Shown here: positions 1-6,861 of the stretch, piece by piece
Numbering within the stretch: the stretch's first letter is position 1
Layout: every line of letters begins with the position of its first letter
Assembly: GCA_007121115.1 (NCBI GenBank)
Contig: SKMI01000175.1
Location: 1 to 9,348, forward strand
Direction of reading: 5' to 3'
Source: Paracoccaceae bacterium
GTDB lineage: Bacteria > Pseudomonadota > Alphaproteobacteria > Rhodobacterales > Rhodobacteraceae
DNA: 9,348 nt
Position numbers and translations under genes: made by a program
Notes under the pieces: generated by a model
The model's database searches: none
Told to the model about the DNA's origin: nothing
The model's input: only the letters and a program-made list of their open reading frames with translations

Positions 1-801
1 CGTGTCGCCGGGCTGGCCGCGCTGATCCGGGCCGCGGCGCGCCCGCCGCGCGGCGCGGGGCGGATCGCGCTGGCGCTGGTCATGGGCGCGGTCACGCATC
101 TGGCCTTTGCGGCGGGCGTGCTGGCGATGATCATCGCAATGTTCTTCGGCATGAGCGAGAGCTTCGGCCGCGTGCCCGCGCCGTGGAACTGGCTGGTCAA
201 TGCCCTGCTGATCCTGCAATTCCCGCTCGCGCATTCCGTTCTGCTGACCCCGCGCGGGGGGCGCCTGCTGGCCGGCCTGATCCCCGGCCCGCACGGGAAA
301 ACCCTGGCGACCACCACCTATGCGCTGGTCGCCTCGGTCCAGTTGCTGGCGCTGTTCGCGCTCTGGACGCCCTCGGGGATCGTCTGGTGGCGGGCCGACG
401 GGGCGGTGTTCTGGGCCATCTGCTCGGCCTATGCAGCGTCCTGGGTGCTGCTGATCAAGGCCAGCTTCGACGCGGGCGCCGAGGTGCAATCCGGCGCGCT
501 GGGCTGGATGTCGCTGATGGGGCGGATCGCACCGCGGTTTCCGGACATGCCGACGCGCGGCCTGTTCCGCGTGATCCGCCAGCCGATCTACGTGGCGTTC
601 GCGCTGACGCTCTGGGCCGTGCCGGTCTGGACCCCGGATCAACTGGTGCTTGCGGTGTCATTCACCGCCTATTGCCTGCTGGCACCGCGGCTGAAGGAAC
701 GCCGCTTCGCCGCGCGCTACGGTGACCGATTCGCCCGCTACCGGGCGCAGACCCCCTACGCCGTCCCGCGCCTGACCCGGAGGGACCTAGATGCGCAATG
801 A
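1..801 (+). CDS. MddA/isoprenylcysteine methyltransferase-like integral membrane protein, 5' end probably outside window
   Basis: A multi-pass membrane protein of the NnrU/MddA/ICMT-like group, which methylates thiols or prenyl-cysteine carboxyls using SAM at the membrane. The sequence shows several hydrophobic helices, an early HSVLL segment, a TTTYALV helix start, and a C-terminal block with RQPIYVAF followed by LKERRF, ARYGDRFARYR and TPYAVPR. That block matches the cofactor-binding end of the family. The usual RHPxYxG motif reads RQPIYVAF here, with Gln in place of His. The first in-frame ATG is at 82, but it has no Shine-Dalgarno sequence and the frame stays open to base 1 through a stretch that continues the first membrane helix, so the true start is probably upstream of the window. 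The 3' end overlaps the next gene by 11 bases. The substrate is not evident; MddA-type thiol methylation is one possibility, quinone or lipid modification another. Confidence 0.75.
   Translation, partial: RVAGLAALIRAAARPPRGAGRIALALVMGAVTHLAFAAGVLAMIIAMFFGMSESFGRVPAPWNWLVNALLILQFPLAHSVLLTPRGGRLLAGLIPGPHGKTLATTTYALVASVQLLALFALWTPSGIVWWRADGAVFWAICSAYAASWVLLIKASFDAGAEVQSGALGWMSLMGRIAPRFPDMPTRGLFRVIRQPIYVAFALTLWAVPVWTPDQLVLAVSFTAYCLLAPRLKERRFAARYGDRFARYRAQTPYAVPRLTRRDLDAQ
778..784 (+). promoter_or_regulatory. Ribosome binding site of the UbiG-like gene
   Basis: CGGAGGG centred about nine bases ahead of ATG 791, inside the end of the preceding gene. It decides the start of the UbiG-like protein and supports translational coupling through the 11-base overlap. 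Confidence 0.7.
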
Positions 802-1498
802 CCTGACCATCTATGATGACGTGGCCGACCGCTGGTGGTCCGATGACATCCGCTGGGTGCGCACGCTGAAGAACATGGTGCCGGGGCGGCTTTCGTGGAT
901 GGACCGGCAGATCGACTGGGCGGGCAAGGAGGTGCTGGATCTGGGCTGCGCGGGCGGGTTCATGGCCGAGGCGCTGGAGGATCGCGGCGCCAAGGTGACG
1001 GGCATCGACCCCGCCGGGCAGGCCATCGCTGCCGCCCGTGCCCACGCCAAGCGCTTCGGCCGCGATATCCGCTACGATGTGGGCGTGGGCGAGGCGCTGC
1101 CCTACGCCGACGGCACCTTTGACGCGGTGGTCTGCGTCGACGTGCTGGAGCATGTGGCGGACCTGCCCCGTGTGCTGACTGAAACCGCGCGCGTCCTGCG
1201 GCCCGGCGGGCTGTTCCTGTTCGACACCATCAACCGCAACTGGCTGGCCCGCCTTGCCACCATCACCGTGGCCGAGGATATCCTGCGCCTGCTGCCCAAG
1301 GGCACGCATGACCCGGCGATGTTCATCACCCCGCAGGAATTGCGCGACGGGCTTGCGCGCGCCGGACTGGAGGCGGGGCGGTTTACCGGGCTGGGGCCGC
1401 GCGGGATCAACCTGCACGGCGATCTGACCTTTGGCCGACTGCCGCTGACGGCGATCCTGTATATGGGCACGGCCCGCAAGCCGGGAGAGACCGCATGA
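791..1498 (+). CDS. UbiG-like class I SAM-dependent methyltransferase
   Basis: A 235-residue soluble Rossmann-fold methyltransferase. SAM motif I is DLGCAGG at residues 50-56, followed by the acidic strand-2 residue in VTGID (Asp73), a DVLEHV motif after strand 4, and LRPGGLFLFDTINRN. The N-terminal YDDVADRWW and the C-terminal THDPAMFITPQEL...ARKP resemble UbiG, the O-methyltransferase acting twice in ubiquinone synthesis. The second Gly of the UbiG motif (GCGGG) is Ala here. The start is fixed by a GGAGG about seven bases before the ATG. The gene overlaps its upstream neighbour by 11 bases and shares an ATGA overlap with the downstream gene, so all three are probably cotranslated. It may be the cell's UbiG, but its membrane-methyltransferase neighbour suggests a specialised paralogue acting on a quinone or other phenolic lipid; I cannot decide from sequence alone. 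Confidence 0.85.
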   Translation: MRNDLTIYDDVADRWWSDDIRWVRTLKNMVPGRLSWMDRQIDWAGKEVLDLGCAGGFMAEALEDRGAKVTGIDPAGQAIAAARAHAKRFGRDIRYDVGVGEALPYADGTFDAVVCVDVLEHVADLPRVLTETARVLRPGGLFLFDTINRNWLARLATITVAEDILRLLPKGTHDPAMFITPQELRDGLARAGLEAGRFTGLGPRGINLHGDLTFGRLPLTAILYMGTARKPGETA

Positions 1499-1884
1499 CC
1501 GAGGCTGCACTTCTGACAACGGCGCTGCTGTTCGGCGGCATGGTGCTCTATTCCTTCGGCTTCGCGGCCTTTCTGTTCACCGCCTTGCCCGCCGCGCAGG
1601 CCGGGCCGGCCATCCGCCGCGCCTTTCCGCATTTCTACCTCTTCGTCATGGCCGCGGCGGCGCTCGCGGCCCTGCTGACCTGGCGGACGGACGGGCTGGG
1701 CGCGGCGCTTCTGGCAGCCATCGCCCTGAGCACGCTGCCAACGCGCCAGATCCTCATGCCCGCCATCAACCGCGCCACAGACGAGGGGCAGAAATCACGG
1801 TTCAAATGGCTGCACGGACTGTCCGTTGCGGTGACGCTGATTCATATCGTTCTGGCAGCCTTCGCGCTCGTGCGGTTTCTGTAA
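1495..1884 (+). CDS. DUF4149 family small membrane protein
   Basis: A 129-residue protein with about four hydrophobic helices (roughly residues 6-30, 46-62, 68-86 and 105-128). It shows the family pattern GGMVLYSFGFAAFLF, then LPAAQAGPAIRRAFPHFY, then a conserved LMPAINRATDEG...F.WLHGLSV block. This matches DUF4149, related to eukaryotic TMEM205, whose function is not established. The start codon lies inside the stop of the UbiG-like gene (ATGA, 4-base overlap), which indicates translational coupling and makes it the third member of the left operon. It converges with the tetR gene, with 32 bases between the two stops. The family assignment is from remembered motif resemblance. Confidence 0.75.
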   Translation: MTEAALLTTALLFGGMVLYSFGFAAFLFTALPAAQAGPAIRRAFPHFYLFVMAAAALAALLTWRTDGLGAALLAAIALSTLPTRQILMPAINRATDEGQKSRFKWLHGLSVAVTLIHIVLAAFALVRFL

Positions 1885-1916
1885 GCCCGGAAGGCACCCC
1901 GGGGCGACACGGCGGC

Positions 1917-2621
1917 TCAAAGCTCGCGAACGGGCTGCACGCCGGGTTTCCACAGGTAGCGCAGCACCATCTGCACCGCCTGCGCCTCGCGCTCCTGGAT
2001 CATGTTGGTGGCGCCCAGGTCGCGTTCGAAGATCACCGACAGCGTCTTCATGTTCGAGACATAGAAATACCCCAGCGCCGCGATGGAGATGTAAAGCTGG
2101 ATCGGGTCGATCCCGTCGCGGAAGATGCCTTCGGCGCGCCCCTGTTCGAGGATTTTCTCGATCTGCCCGACCAGCGGCGAATGCAGCGCGGGAATGTCCG
2201 GCAGGGATTTCAGGAAAGCCGCGTTCTGCACGTTCTCGGTGGACAGGAGGCTTGTGAACCACGGCTTGTCGAGGAAGTGACGAAAGGTGAAGCGCACCAA
2301 CCGGTCCATCGCCTCGTCGGGGCTGAGCGCTTCGAGGTTCAGTTCCCGCTCGCCCGCCCTGATCTCGGCATAGGCATCCAGCAGGACCGCGCGATAAAGG
2401 TCCTCCTTGTTGCCGAAATAGTGGTAAAGCAACCGCTTGTTGGCCCCGGCGCGTTCGGCAATCGCATCCACCCGCGCGCCGCCCAGCCCATGTTCGCAGA
2501 ACTCGGCGCGCGCGGCCGCCAGGATCGCCTCTTTCGTGCGCTCCGAATTCCGCGTCCGGCGGGGGGCGTCAGCCGCTCCCGCCCTGCGGGCCGCGATCCG
2601 TGATGAAGAGGCGTGTGACAA
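1917..2621 (-). CDS. TetR/AcrR family transcriptional regulator
   Basis: A 234-residue one-component regulator. The N-terminal DNA-binding domain spans about residues 28-76: RTKEAILAAARAEFCEHGLGG, then the helix-turn-helix RVDAIAERAGANKRLLYHYFGNKEDLY, with recognition helix near NKRLLYHYF. The remaining ~150 residues form the ligand-binding and dimer domain and contain a RFTFRHFLDKPWF segment typical of a TetR C-terminal subgroup. The only standard start in frame is TTG at 2621, with an in-frame stop a few codons upstream. This gives about 25 poorly conserved residues before the domain and a 53-base overlap with the end of tctA. No strong Shine-Dalgarno is visible, so expression is probably coupled to tctA. 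As last gene of the transporter arm it is the obvious candidate to bind the two shared dyads near 5860 and 7655. The inducer is unknown. Confidence 0.92.
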   Translation of the reverse strand: MSHASSSRIAARRAGAADAPRRTRNSERTKEAILAAARAEFCEHGLGGARVDAIAERAGANKRLLYHYFGNKEDLYRAVLLDAYAEIRAGERELNLEALSPDEAMDRLVRFTFRHFLDKPWFTSLLSTENVQNAAFLKSLPDIPALHSPLVGQIEKILEQGRAEGIFRDGIDPIQLYISIAALGYFYVSNMKTLSVIFERDLGATNMIQEREAQAVQMVLRYLWKPGVQPVREL

Positions 2622-4095
2622 GGCGTTGGATCACCGGAATGCTGAACAGGATCGACAGAACGACCAGCCCGCAGATAACCGCAGAGACGGGCCGGGTAAA
2701 GAACGGCGTCAGATCGCCGTTGGACAGCGCCAGGCCGCGGCGCAGGTTCACGTCCAGAAGCGTGCCCAGGATGATGCCCATGACCAGTGGCGCCATGGGA
2801 TAGCGCATCTCGCGCAGGAAGAAGCCGATGATGCCGAAGACCAGCATCACATAGACATCGAACATCCGCTGCGCGATTGCGAAGGAGCCGACCACGCAGA
2901 GCACATAGACCACCGGCATCAGCCGTTCGCGCGGCACCGTCATCACCCGCAGCAGCACCCGGGTCAGCGCAAGCCCCAGCACCAGGATCGCCAGCGTGGC
3001 CAGCGCCAGCATCGCCACCACCTGGTAGAGGAAGGGCGCGTTTTCGACAAGGAGCATGGGCCCGGGGCGGATGCCGTGGATATACATGGCCGCGATCAGC
3101 ACCGCCGCCGCCGCCGAGCCCGGCAGCGCCAGCGTCAGCGTGGGGATCATGGAGCCGGGGATCGCGGCGCTGTTGCCGGTCTCGGCGGCGATCAACCCCT
3201 CCAGACTACCCTTGCCAAAGCGGTCGGCCTCGGCGCTCTTGCGCTTGGCGGCGGCGTAGGAGCCCCAGGCGCCGATATCTTCGCCCACGCCGGGGACGAT
3301 GCCGACAAAAGTGCCGATCACGCCGGAGCGGACCGTGGTGCGGCGGTATTTCCACACGTCCTTGATCCGCGGCACCACGCGGTCCGAAGCGTCGAAGATT
3401 TGGGCCGAAACCTTGCGTTTCATCACCACCAGAATCTCGGCCAGTCCGAAGGCGCCCACCATCGCCGGGATCAGGTCGATGCCGCCCCCCAGCGGGGACA
3501 TGCCGAAGGTGAAGCGGCGATAGCCGTGCAGCCCCTCCATGCCGATCATCGCCACCAGAAGGCCCAGGAGACCGGCCACATAGCCCTTGATCGGATCGTC
3601 GAACGCCGTCAGCCGCCCCGAGATCACCACCCCGAAGAGCGCCAGCCAGAAGAATTCATACGAGCCGAAGTTGAGCGCGGCCTCGGTCAGCAATGGCGCC
3701 AGCAGCGCCAGGCAGACGATCCCCACCAGCGTGCCCAGCGCCGACGAGGTTGTGGCCAGCCCCATGGCCAGCCCGCCCTTGCCCGACATCGCCAGCGGGT
3801 TGCCGTCCAGCGTGGTCGCCGCACTGGCGGGCGTGCCGGGAATGGCCAGCAGGATCGCCGTGCGGCTGCCGCCATAGATGGCACCGACATAGATGCACAT
3901 CAGGCTCAGGATCGCCTGATCCGGCGCCATGGGATAGGTCAGCGTGACCAGCAGCGCCACACCCATGGTCGCGGTCAGCCCCGGCAGCAGGCCGATGATG
4001 ATGCCCAGCAAAGTGGCCCAGAGCACGTTGAACAGCGACTGCAGCGTCAGGAAATGGGCAACGCCGTCGCCCAGAAGCGCCAGACCCTCAAACAT
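2569..4095 (-). CDS. tctA: Tripartite tricarboxylate transporter large permease TctA
   Basis: A 508-residue inner-membrane protein with about 11-12 helices, the large transport subunit of a TctABC system that takes up carboxylates delivered by the periplasmic protein. Family signatures visible are GLLPGLTA (about residues 35-42), YGGSRTAILLAIPGTP (74-89), VPGVGEDIGAWGSY (267-280), ETGNSA (305-310) and IPTLTLALPGS (317-327). The length is the family norm. A longer frame begins at TTG 4107, but the only purine-rich signal (AAGGA) abuts that TTG with no spacing, so I prefer the ATG at 4095, about 12 bases after it. It lies 36 bases after the tctB stop, and its own end overlaps tetR by 53 bases. 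The substrate cannot be read from this subunit. Confidence 0.95.
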   Translation of the reverse strand: MFEGLALLGDGVAHFLTLQSLFNVLWATLLGIIIGLLPGLTATMGVALLVTLTYPMAPDQAILSLMCIYVGAIYGGSRTAILLAIPGTPASAATTLDGNPLAMSGKGGLAMGLATTSSALGTLVGIVCLALLAPLLTEAALNFGSYEFFWLALFGVVISGRLTAFDDPIKGYVAGLLGLLVAMIGMEGLHGYRRFTFGMSPLGGGIDLIPAMVGAFGLAEILVVMKRKVSAQIFDASDRVVPRIKDVWKYRRTTVRSGVIGTFVGIVPGVGEDIGAWGSYAAAKRKSAEADRFGKGSLEGLIAAETGNSAAIPGSMIPTLTLALPGSAAAAVLIAAMYIHGIRPGPMLLVENAPFLYQVVAMLALATLAILVLGLALTRVLLRVMTVPRERLMPVVYVLCVVGSFAIAQRMFDVYVMLVFGIIGFFLREMRYPMAPLVMGIILGTLLDVNLRRGLALSNGDLTPFFTRPVSAVICGLVVLSILFSIPVIQRLVTRLFITDRGPQGGSG

Positions 4096-4131
4096 GATGC
4101 CCGACAATCCTTTTCGTGCCGTCCGTTGCGG

Positions 4132-4734
4132 TCATGGCAGGCGCACCAGAAACCCGGTCTGGAACACCACCGACACGGCCACACCGACGATGATCGCCTG
4201 CACCCCGGCGGTCAGCACCGTGCGCCACAGCGGATGCGGCGAGGATGCGAACACCCGCTCGAACAGCATGATGAACACGAACACGAACACCGCCGAGGCC
4301 GCCCAGAATGGCAGCCAGCCCACCAGCACCAGCGCATAGCCCAGCGCCAGCGCCATGGTCACCGCCACCCGCGCCGCCGATGTGGTCAGGAAGGCCGCGC
4401 CGAAGCGGCGCCAGCCCGCGCCATCCCGTGCCACCCGGACCGAGCGCGCCGCCAGGATCGCGCCGCAGATCGCCAGCGCGATGCCCAAGAGGCCCGGCAC
4501 GAGCCCCGGCACCGTCGCCGGGTGGATGCGCCGCACCTCCAGCCGCGGCATCTCCCACGACATCCAGACCACTGCGACACCGAGCACCAGCAGTACGACC
4601 CCGGTCAGCAGATCGGCGCGCACCATGTGCGCGCCGTCGCCGTCCGCTTGCGGTGGCGAGTCCGGCGGCGGGCCACCGCCCGCGCCATCGCCCGCGCCGG
4701 GTGGCGCGGACGGGTCTTGAGGTTCGCGGCTCAC
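4132..4734 (-). CDS. tctB: Tripartite tricarboxylate transporter small permease TctB
   Basis: A 200-residue inner-membrane protein with about five predicted helices (near 42-58, 78-96, 119-137, 140-160 and 173-190), the small permease subunit pairing with TctA. The sequence is weakly conserved in this family; position between tctC and tctA and the helix pattern carry the call. Translation probably starts at GTG 4734, which overlaps the tctC stop in a GTGA arrangement (4 bases). This gives a 36-residue Pro/Gly-rich hydrophilic N-terminus before the first helix, unlike typical TctB proteins, which begin near the helix. An internal ATG at 4626 (Met37) would give a conventional 164-residue protein but lacks a visible ribosome site. 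Both starts remain possible. Confidence 0.9.
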   Translation of the reverse strand: MSREPQDPSAPPGAGDGAGGGPPPDSPPQADGDGAHMVRADLLTGVVLLVLGVAVVWMSWEMPRLEVRRIHPATVPGLVPGLLGIALAICGAILAARSVRVARDGAGWRRFGAAFLTTSAARVAVTMALALGYALVLVGWLPFWAASAVFVFVFIMLFERVFASSPHPLWRTVLTAGVQAIIVGVAVSVVFQTGFLVRLP

Positions 4735-5765
4735 TCTCGGCCGACCTCGGTCATGGTGTCACAGTCGAAGCCCAACTCGATCGGGTCGATCACCGCTTCG
4801 CCGCGCGAGGCCTTGCCGCAGGCATCGGCAATCGCCACGGGAATGGACCGCTCGCGCGCCAGATCGCCCCAGGACGGGTCAAGCACCGCGCCGAAGCCTT
4901 CGGCGTATTCGCGCAGCGCGTCCGAAGTGGCGACGTGGTTCTCCCACACGTAGTCCATGGTTTCGATCACCTCGTCCGGCACGCCGCGCGGGATGAAGAT
5001 GCCGAAGTAGTCAGGCGCCAGCGGCATATCCAGCCAGTCGGTGATCGGCGGCACCGGGTCCATGCCTTCGACAACCAACGGTGTGTCGGACAGGATTGCC
5101 AGCGGCTTCAGGCGCCCGCCACGGGCCAGTTCGATCTGCTCCACCGCCAATTGCGTGGTCACCATCGCCTCGCCCGCCGCGGTGGCGGTGGCGGCCGGTG
5201 CGCCGCCGTCATAGGTGATCATGCGGAAGTCGAAGTCCCCCGCCGTGGCCAGGCTGGAAATCGCCGTCCCGCCCGAGGATGTCACCCCGGCGGTGGCGAC
5301 CGTGATTTCCTCGCCGCGCTCGCGGAAGGCTTCCAGCAGCGCGCCAAAATCCTCGAACTCGCTGTCGGCGGGCACGCTGACCATGGGCGCGTTGGCGACC
5401 GACAGATAGATGTGCCAGTCGTCGATGGATGTATCTTCGATCAGCCCGCTGACCGAATAGGTGGCGTTGTTCTTGATCGCGTTCGCGGTCCAGGTCATGC
5501 CGTCGCGCGGGGCGTTCAGCACCTCCTGCGTGCCGATGGAGCCCGAGGCGCCGGGCTGGTTGACGATCACCACGTTGACGCCCAGCGCATCGGCGATGAT
5601 CGGCGCGGTGACACGGGTGACCTGGTCCGTGGACCCGCCCGCGCCCCAGGGCACGATGATGTTGATGGGGCCGCCCGGCTCCCAGTCCTGCGCCATGGCG
5701 CCGGTGGCCAGCGCGACGCTTGCCAATGCCCCTGCGGCAAGCCGCACTCCGATTCGATTTGTCAT
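4731..5765 (-). CDS. tctC: Tripartite tricarboxylate transporter periplasmic binding protein TctC (Bug family)
   Basis: A 344-residue secreted binding protein. The N-terminus is a Sec signal peptide (basic TNRIGVR, then an Ala/Leu core) with a likely cut after AMA at residue 25. The mature protein opens with the Bug-family strand INIIVPWGAGGSTD (about 34-47), a ligand-loop signature, and later has NQPGASGSIG (69-78). In this family these loops hold a carboxylate group of the ligand through waters and main-chain amides. The start is fixed by GGGAGGAGG ending nine bases before the ATG. It is the first gene of tctCBA, and its stop overlaps the tctB start. The 100 bases upstream hold a TTGACA hexamer, a short hairpin and one of two shared dyads, suggesting control by the local TetR protein. 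The ligand is unknown; family members bind citrate, other di- and tricarboxylates, aromatic acids and more. Confidence 0.95.
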   Translation of the reverse strand: MTNRIGVRLAAGALASVALATGAMAQDWEPGGPINIIVPWGAGGSTDQVTRVTAPIIADALGVNVVIVNQPGASGSIGTQEVLNAPRDGMTWTANAIKNNATYSVSGLIEDTSIDDWHIYLSVANAPMVSVPADSEFEDFGALLEAFRERGEEITVATAGVTSSGGTAISSLATAGDFDFRMITYDGGAPAATATAAGEAMVTTQLAVEQIELARGGRLKPLAILSDTPLVVEGMDPVPPITDWLDMPLAPDYFGIFIPRGVPDEVIETMDYVWENHVATSDALREYAEGFGAVLDPSWGDLARERSIPVAIADACGKASRGEAVIDPIELGFDCDTMTEVGRE

Positions 5766-5789
5766 GGTTCCGATCCTCCTCCCAGAGAA

Positions 5790-5806
5790 CTGCCCGCATC
5801 GGGCAG
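5790..5806 (-). repeat. Small perfect hairpin in the tctC leader
   Basis: CTGCCCG-CAT-CGGGCAG is a seven-base-pair perfect inverted repeat with a three-base loop, located seven bases ahead of the tctC ribosome site. It lacks a U-tract, so it is unlikely to be a normal intrinsic terminator. If transcription begins near 5810 it would form at the 5' end of the mRNA, where it could stabilise the message or tune translation. Confidence 0.45.
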
Positions 5807-5816
5807 CGCGCGCTCA

Positions 5817-5845
5817 AGCCTGTGGCGGGCGCAGCATTCTGTCAA
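5817..5845 (-). promoter_or_regulatory. Putative sigma70 promoter of tctCBA-tetR
   Basis: A consensus -35 hexamer TTGACA occurs on the minus strand at 5845-5840. A 17-base spacer leads to a poor -10 (CAGGCT, 5822-5817), so the -10 is uncertain. Transcription would start near 5810, just before a small hairpin. The dyad at 5851-5870 would then lie immediately upstream of the -35. Confidence 0.4.
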
Positions 5846-5850
5846 GCCAT

Positions 5851-5870
5851 AAGTAACCATCCGGTTCAAT
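5851..5870. promoter_or_regulatory. Putative TetR operator, copy 1 (ahead of tctC)
   Basis: The dyad core AACC-ATCC-GGTT lies at 5855-5866 within an AT-rich patch AAGTAACCAT/CCGGTTCAAT. It matches the copy at 7646-7665 in 16 of 20 aligned positions. The left arm GTAACC is intact; the right arm reads GGTTCA, so this copy is imperfect. It overlaps the stop codon of the isomerase gene and lies just upstream of a TTGACA hexamer for tctC. Repeat, symmetry and location are seen; binding by the local TetR protein is inferred. Confidence 0.6.
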
Positions 5871-6744
5871 TTCGTGCAGGCACGGCGCCGGGTTCCGGTG
5901 CGGCCCGGCCCGCCGCCGCGCTGTCCAGCCCCTCCAGCACCCCGCGCAGATAGCCGATGGCGGCGGCAGCGGTGGTGGCGCCGTCGGGGACATAGACGAA
6001 CGGCTCCACCGCCACCGGGTGCTGCCAGTCCGCCCGGCGCAGCGCGGCGAGAAACGGCGCCAGCCGGTCCTCCCCCTGCCCCGGCCCGCGCCGGTTGCTG
6101 TCATTGAGTTGCACATGCGCGATCCGCCCCGTGGGCAGCCAGCGCGCGGCCAGATCGGCCAGCGGCTCGGCCTCCCCGCGCAGGGCGTGGCCGGTGTCCA
6201 TCATCAGTTGCAGGCCCGGTTCGGCGGCGGCATCCAGCAGCGCCGCGCCTTCGGCGAGGGTGGTAACGAAATCGGCCTCGTCGGCCGAGATCGGCTCGAT
6301 GCAATAGGCCATCCCCGCTGCACGCGCCCGCGCCCCGGCAGCGGCCCAATGCTCCAGCGCCACCGCCCGCGCGCGCTCCGGATCGGCCCCCAGACGGCGC
6401 TGTTTCGGCGATCCGTGGACCAGCACGCGCCCGCCGAGGCCCGCGCAGAGGTCCACCAACGCCGCCAGCGCATCGGTGACTCGCCGTCGCATTTCCGGAT
6501 CCGGGTCGGTGATCGACAGCCCCGCGGGCGCGATCAGCAGCCAGTGCAGGCCGGTCACCTCCAGCCCATGATCGGCGACGATGGCGCGCGCCTCGGCGAT
6601 CTGGCGGTCGGTCATCCGCGTGGGGTCCGGGGCCAGCGTGTAGGGCGCGATTTCCAGCCCGGAATAGCCCATGGCGGCAGCCAGGCGGCACTGTTCGGCC
6701 AGGTCCACCTCGGCCAGAACCTCGTTGCACAGGCTGAATTTCAT
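5866..6744 (-). CDS. Sugar phosphate isomerase/epimerase-like TIM barrel (AP endonuclease 2 superfamily)
   Basis: A 292-residue protein starting MKFSLCNEVL with the xylose-isomerase-like TIM-barrel fold, used for isomerisation, epimerisation or elimination of sugars and related keto compounds. Likely metal ligands are visible in order: Glu150 (YCIEP), Asp183 and His186 (MMDTGH), His210 (HVQLND) and Glu247 (AVEPF). HWLLIAP and LVHGSPKQR are shared with a recognisable subgroup. I chose ATG 6744 because AAGGGG lies six bases upstream; an ATG at 6783 would add 13 unconserved residues, has no ribosome site and falls in a putative -10 box. The last ~20 residues (Ala/Pro-rich) are probably disordered. 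The stop codon sits inside the dyad ahead of tctC, and the gene points the same way as tctCBA. It probably supplies one step in catabolism of the imported compound, but the reaction is not deducible. Confidence 0.88.
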   Translation of the reverse strand: MKFSLCNEVLAEVDLAEQCRLAAAMGYSGLEIAPYTLAPDPTRMTDRQIAEARAIVADHGLEVTGLHWLLIAPAGLSITDPDPEMRRRVTDALAALVDLCAGLGGRVLVHGSPKQRRLGADPERARAVALEHWAAAGARARAAGMAYCIEPISADEADFVTTLAEGAALLDAAAEPGLQLMMDTGHALRGEAEPLADLAARWLPTGRIAHVQLNDSNRRGPGQGEDRLAPFLAALRRADWQHPVAVEPFVYVPDGATTAAAAIGYLRGVLEGLDSAAAGRAAPEPGAVPARN

Positions 6745-6750
6745 CTCTAA

Positions 6751-6756
6751 CCCCTT
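6751..6756 (-). promoter_or_regulatory. Ribosome binding site deciding the isomerase start
   Basis: AAGGGG on the minus strand, six bases before ATG 6744. The upstream in-frame ATG at 6783 has no such signal, so this site selects the shorter protein. Confidence 0.65.
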
Positions 6757-6781
6757 TGTTCCTGCGGTCCCCGCCCCGCGC

Positions 6782-6811
6782 ATGCTGGGGCGGCGCGGCC
6801 TGCCGTGTCAA
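6782..6811 (-). promoter_or_regulatory. Putative promoter of the isomerase gene
   Basis: In the 117-base divergent gap, the minus strand has a perfect TTGACA (6811-6806) and, 18 bases on, CAGCAT (6787-6782; three of six matches to TATAAT). A start near 6775 would leave a leader of about 30 bases before ATG 6744. No copy of the shared dyad is seen in this gap. Confidence 0.38.
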
Positions 6812-6850
6812 TCGCCCCGCGCCGCAATGACGCTCCGGGCCGGACTACCG

Positions 6851-6856
6851 AAAGGA
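6851..6856 (+). promoter_or_regulatory. Ribosome binding site deciding the TauE/SafE start
   Basis: AAAGGA five bases before ATG 6862. It selects this start over the in-frame GTG at 6805, which has no ribosome site and would add a polar, unconserved N-terminus to a membrane protein. Confidence 0.65.
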
Positions 6857-6861
6857 CGCGT

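Noticed and set aside
662..1519. A 285-codon minus-strand frame opposite the UbiG-like gene.
   Set aside because: It is antisense to a gene with clear SAM-binding motifs, a ribosome site and coupled neighbours; its translation has no recognisable features.
1885..1916. CCCCGGGG palindrome (1897-1904) between the convergent DUF4149 and tetR genes as a bidirectional terminator.
   Set aside because: The stem is short with no loop and there is no T-tract on either strand, so a terminator cannot be supported.
4096..4107. TTG (4107) as the tctA start.
   Set aside because: The purine-rich AAGGA directly abuts the TTG, leaving no spacing; ATG 4095 is four codons later and fits family N-termini.
2437..4953. 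A very long plus-strand open frame (838 codons) opposite tctA and tctB, and a similar 514-codon frame at 4308-5852.
   Set aside because: The translations are rich in His, Gln, Arg and Pro with no recognisable domain, as expected for the antisense frame of GC-rich genes. The minus strand carries clear TctA, TctB and TctC proteins.
6745..6783. Earlier ATG (6783) for the isomerase gene.
   Set aside because: It has no ribosome site, adds 13 unconserved residues and coincides with a likely -10 box; ATG 6744 has AAGGGG at the right distance.
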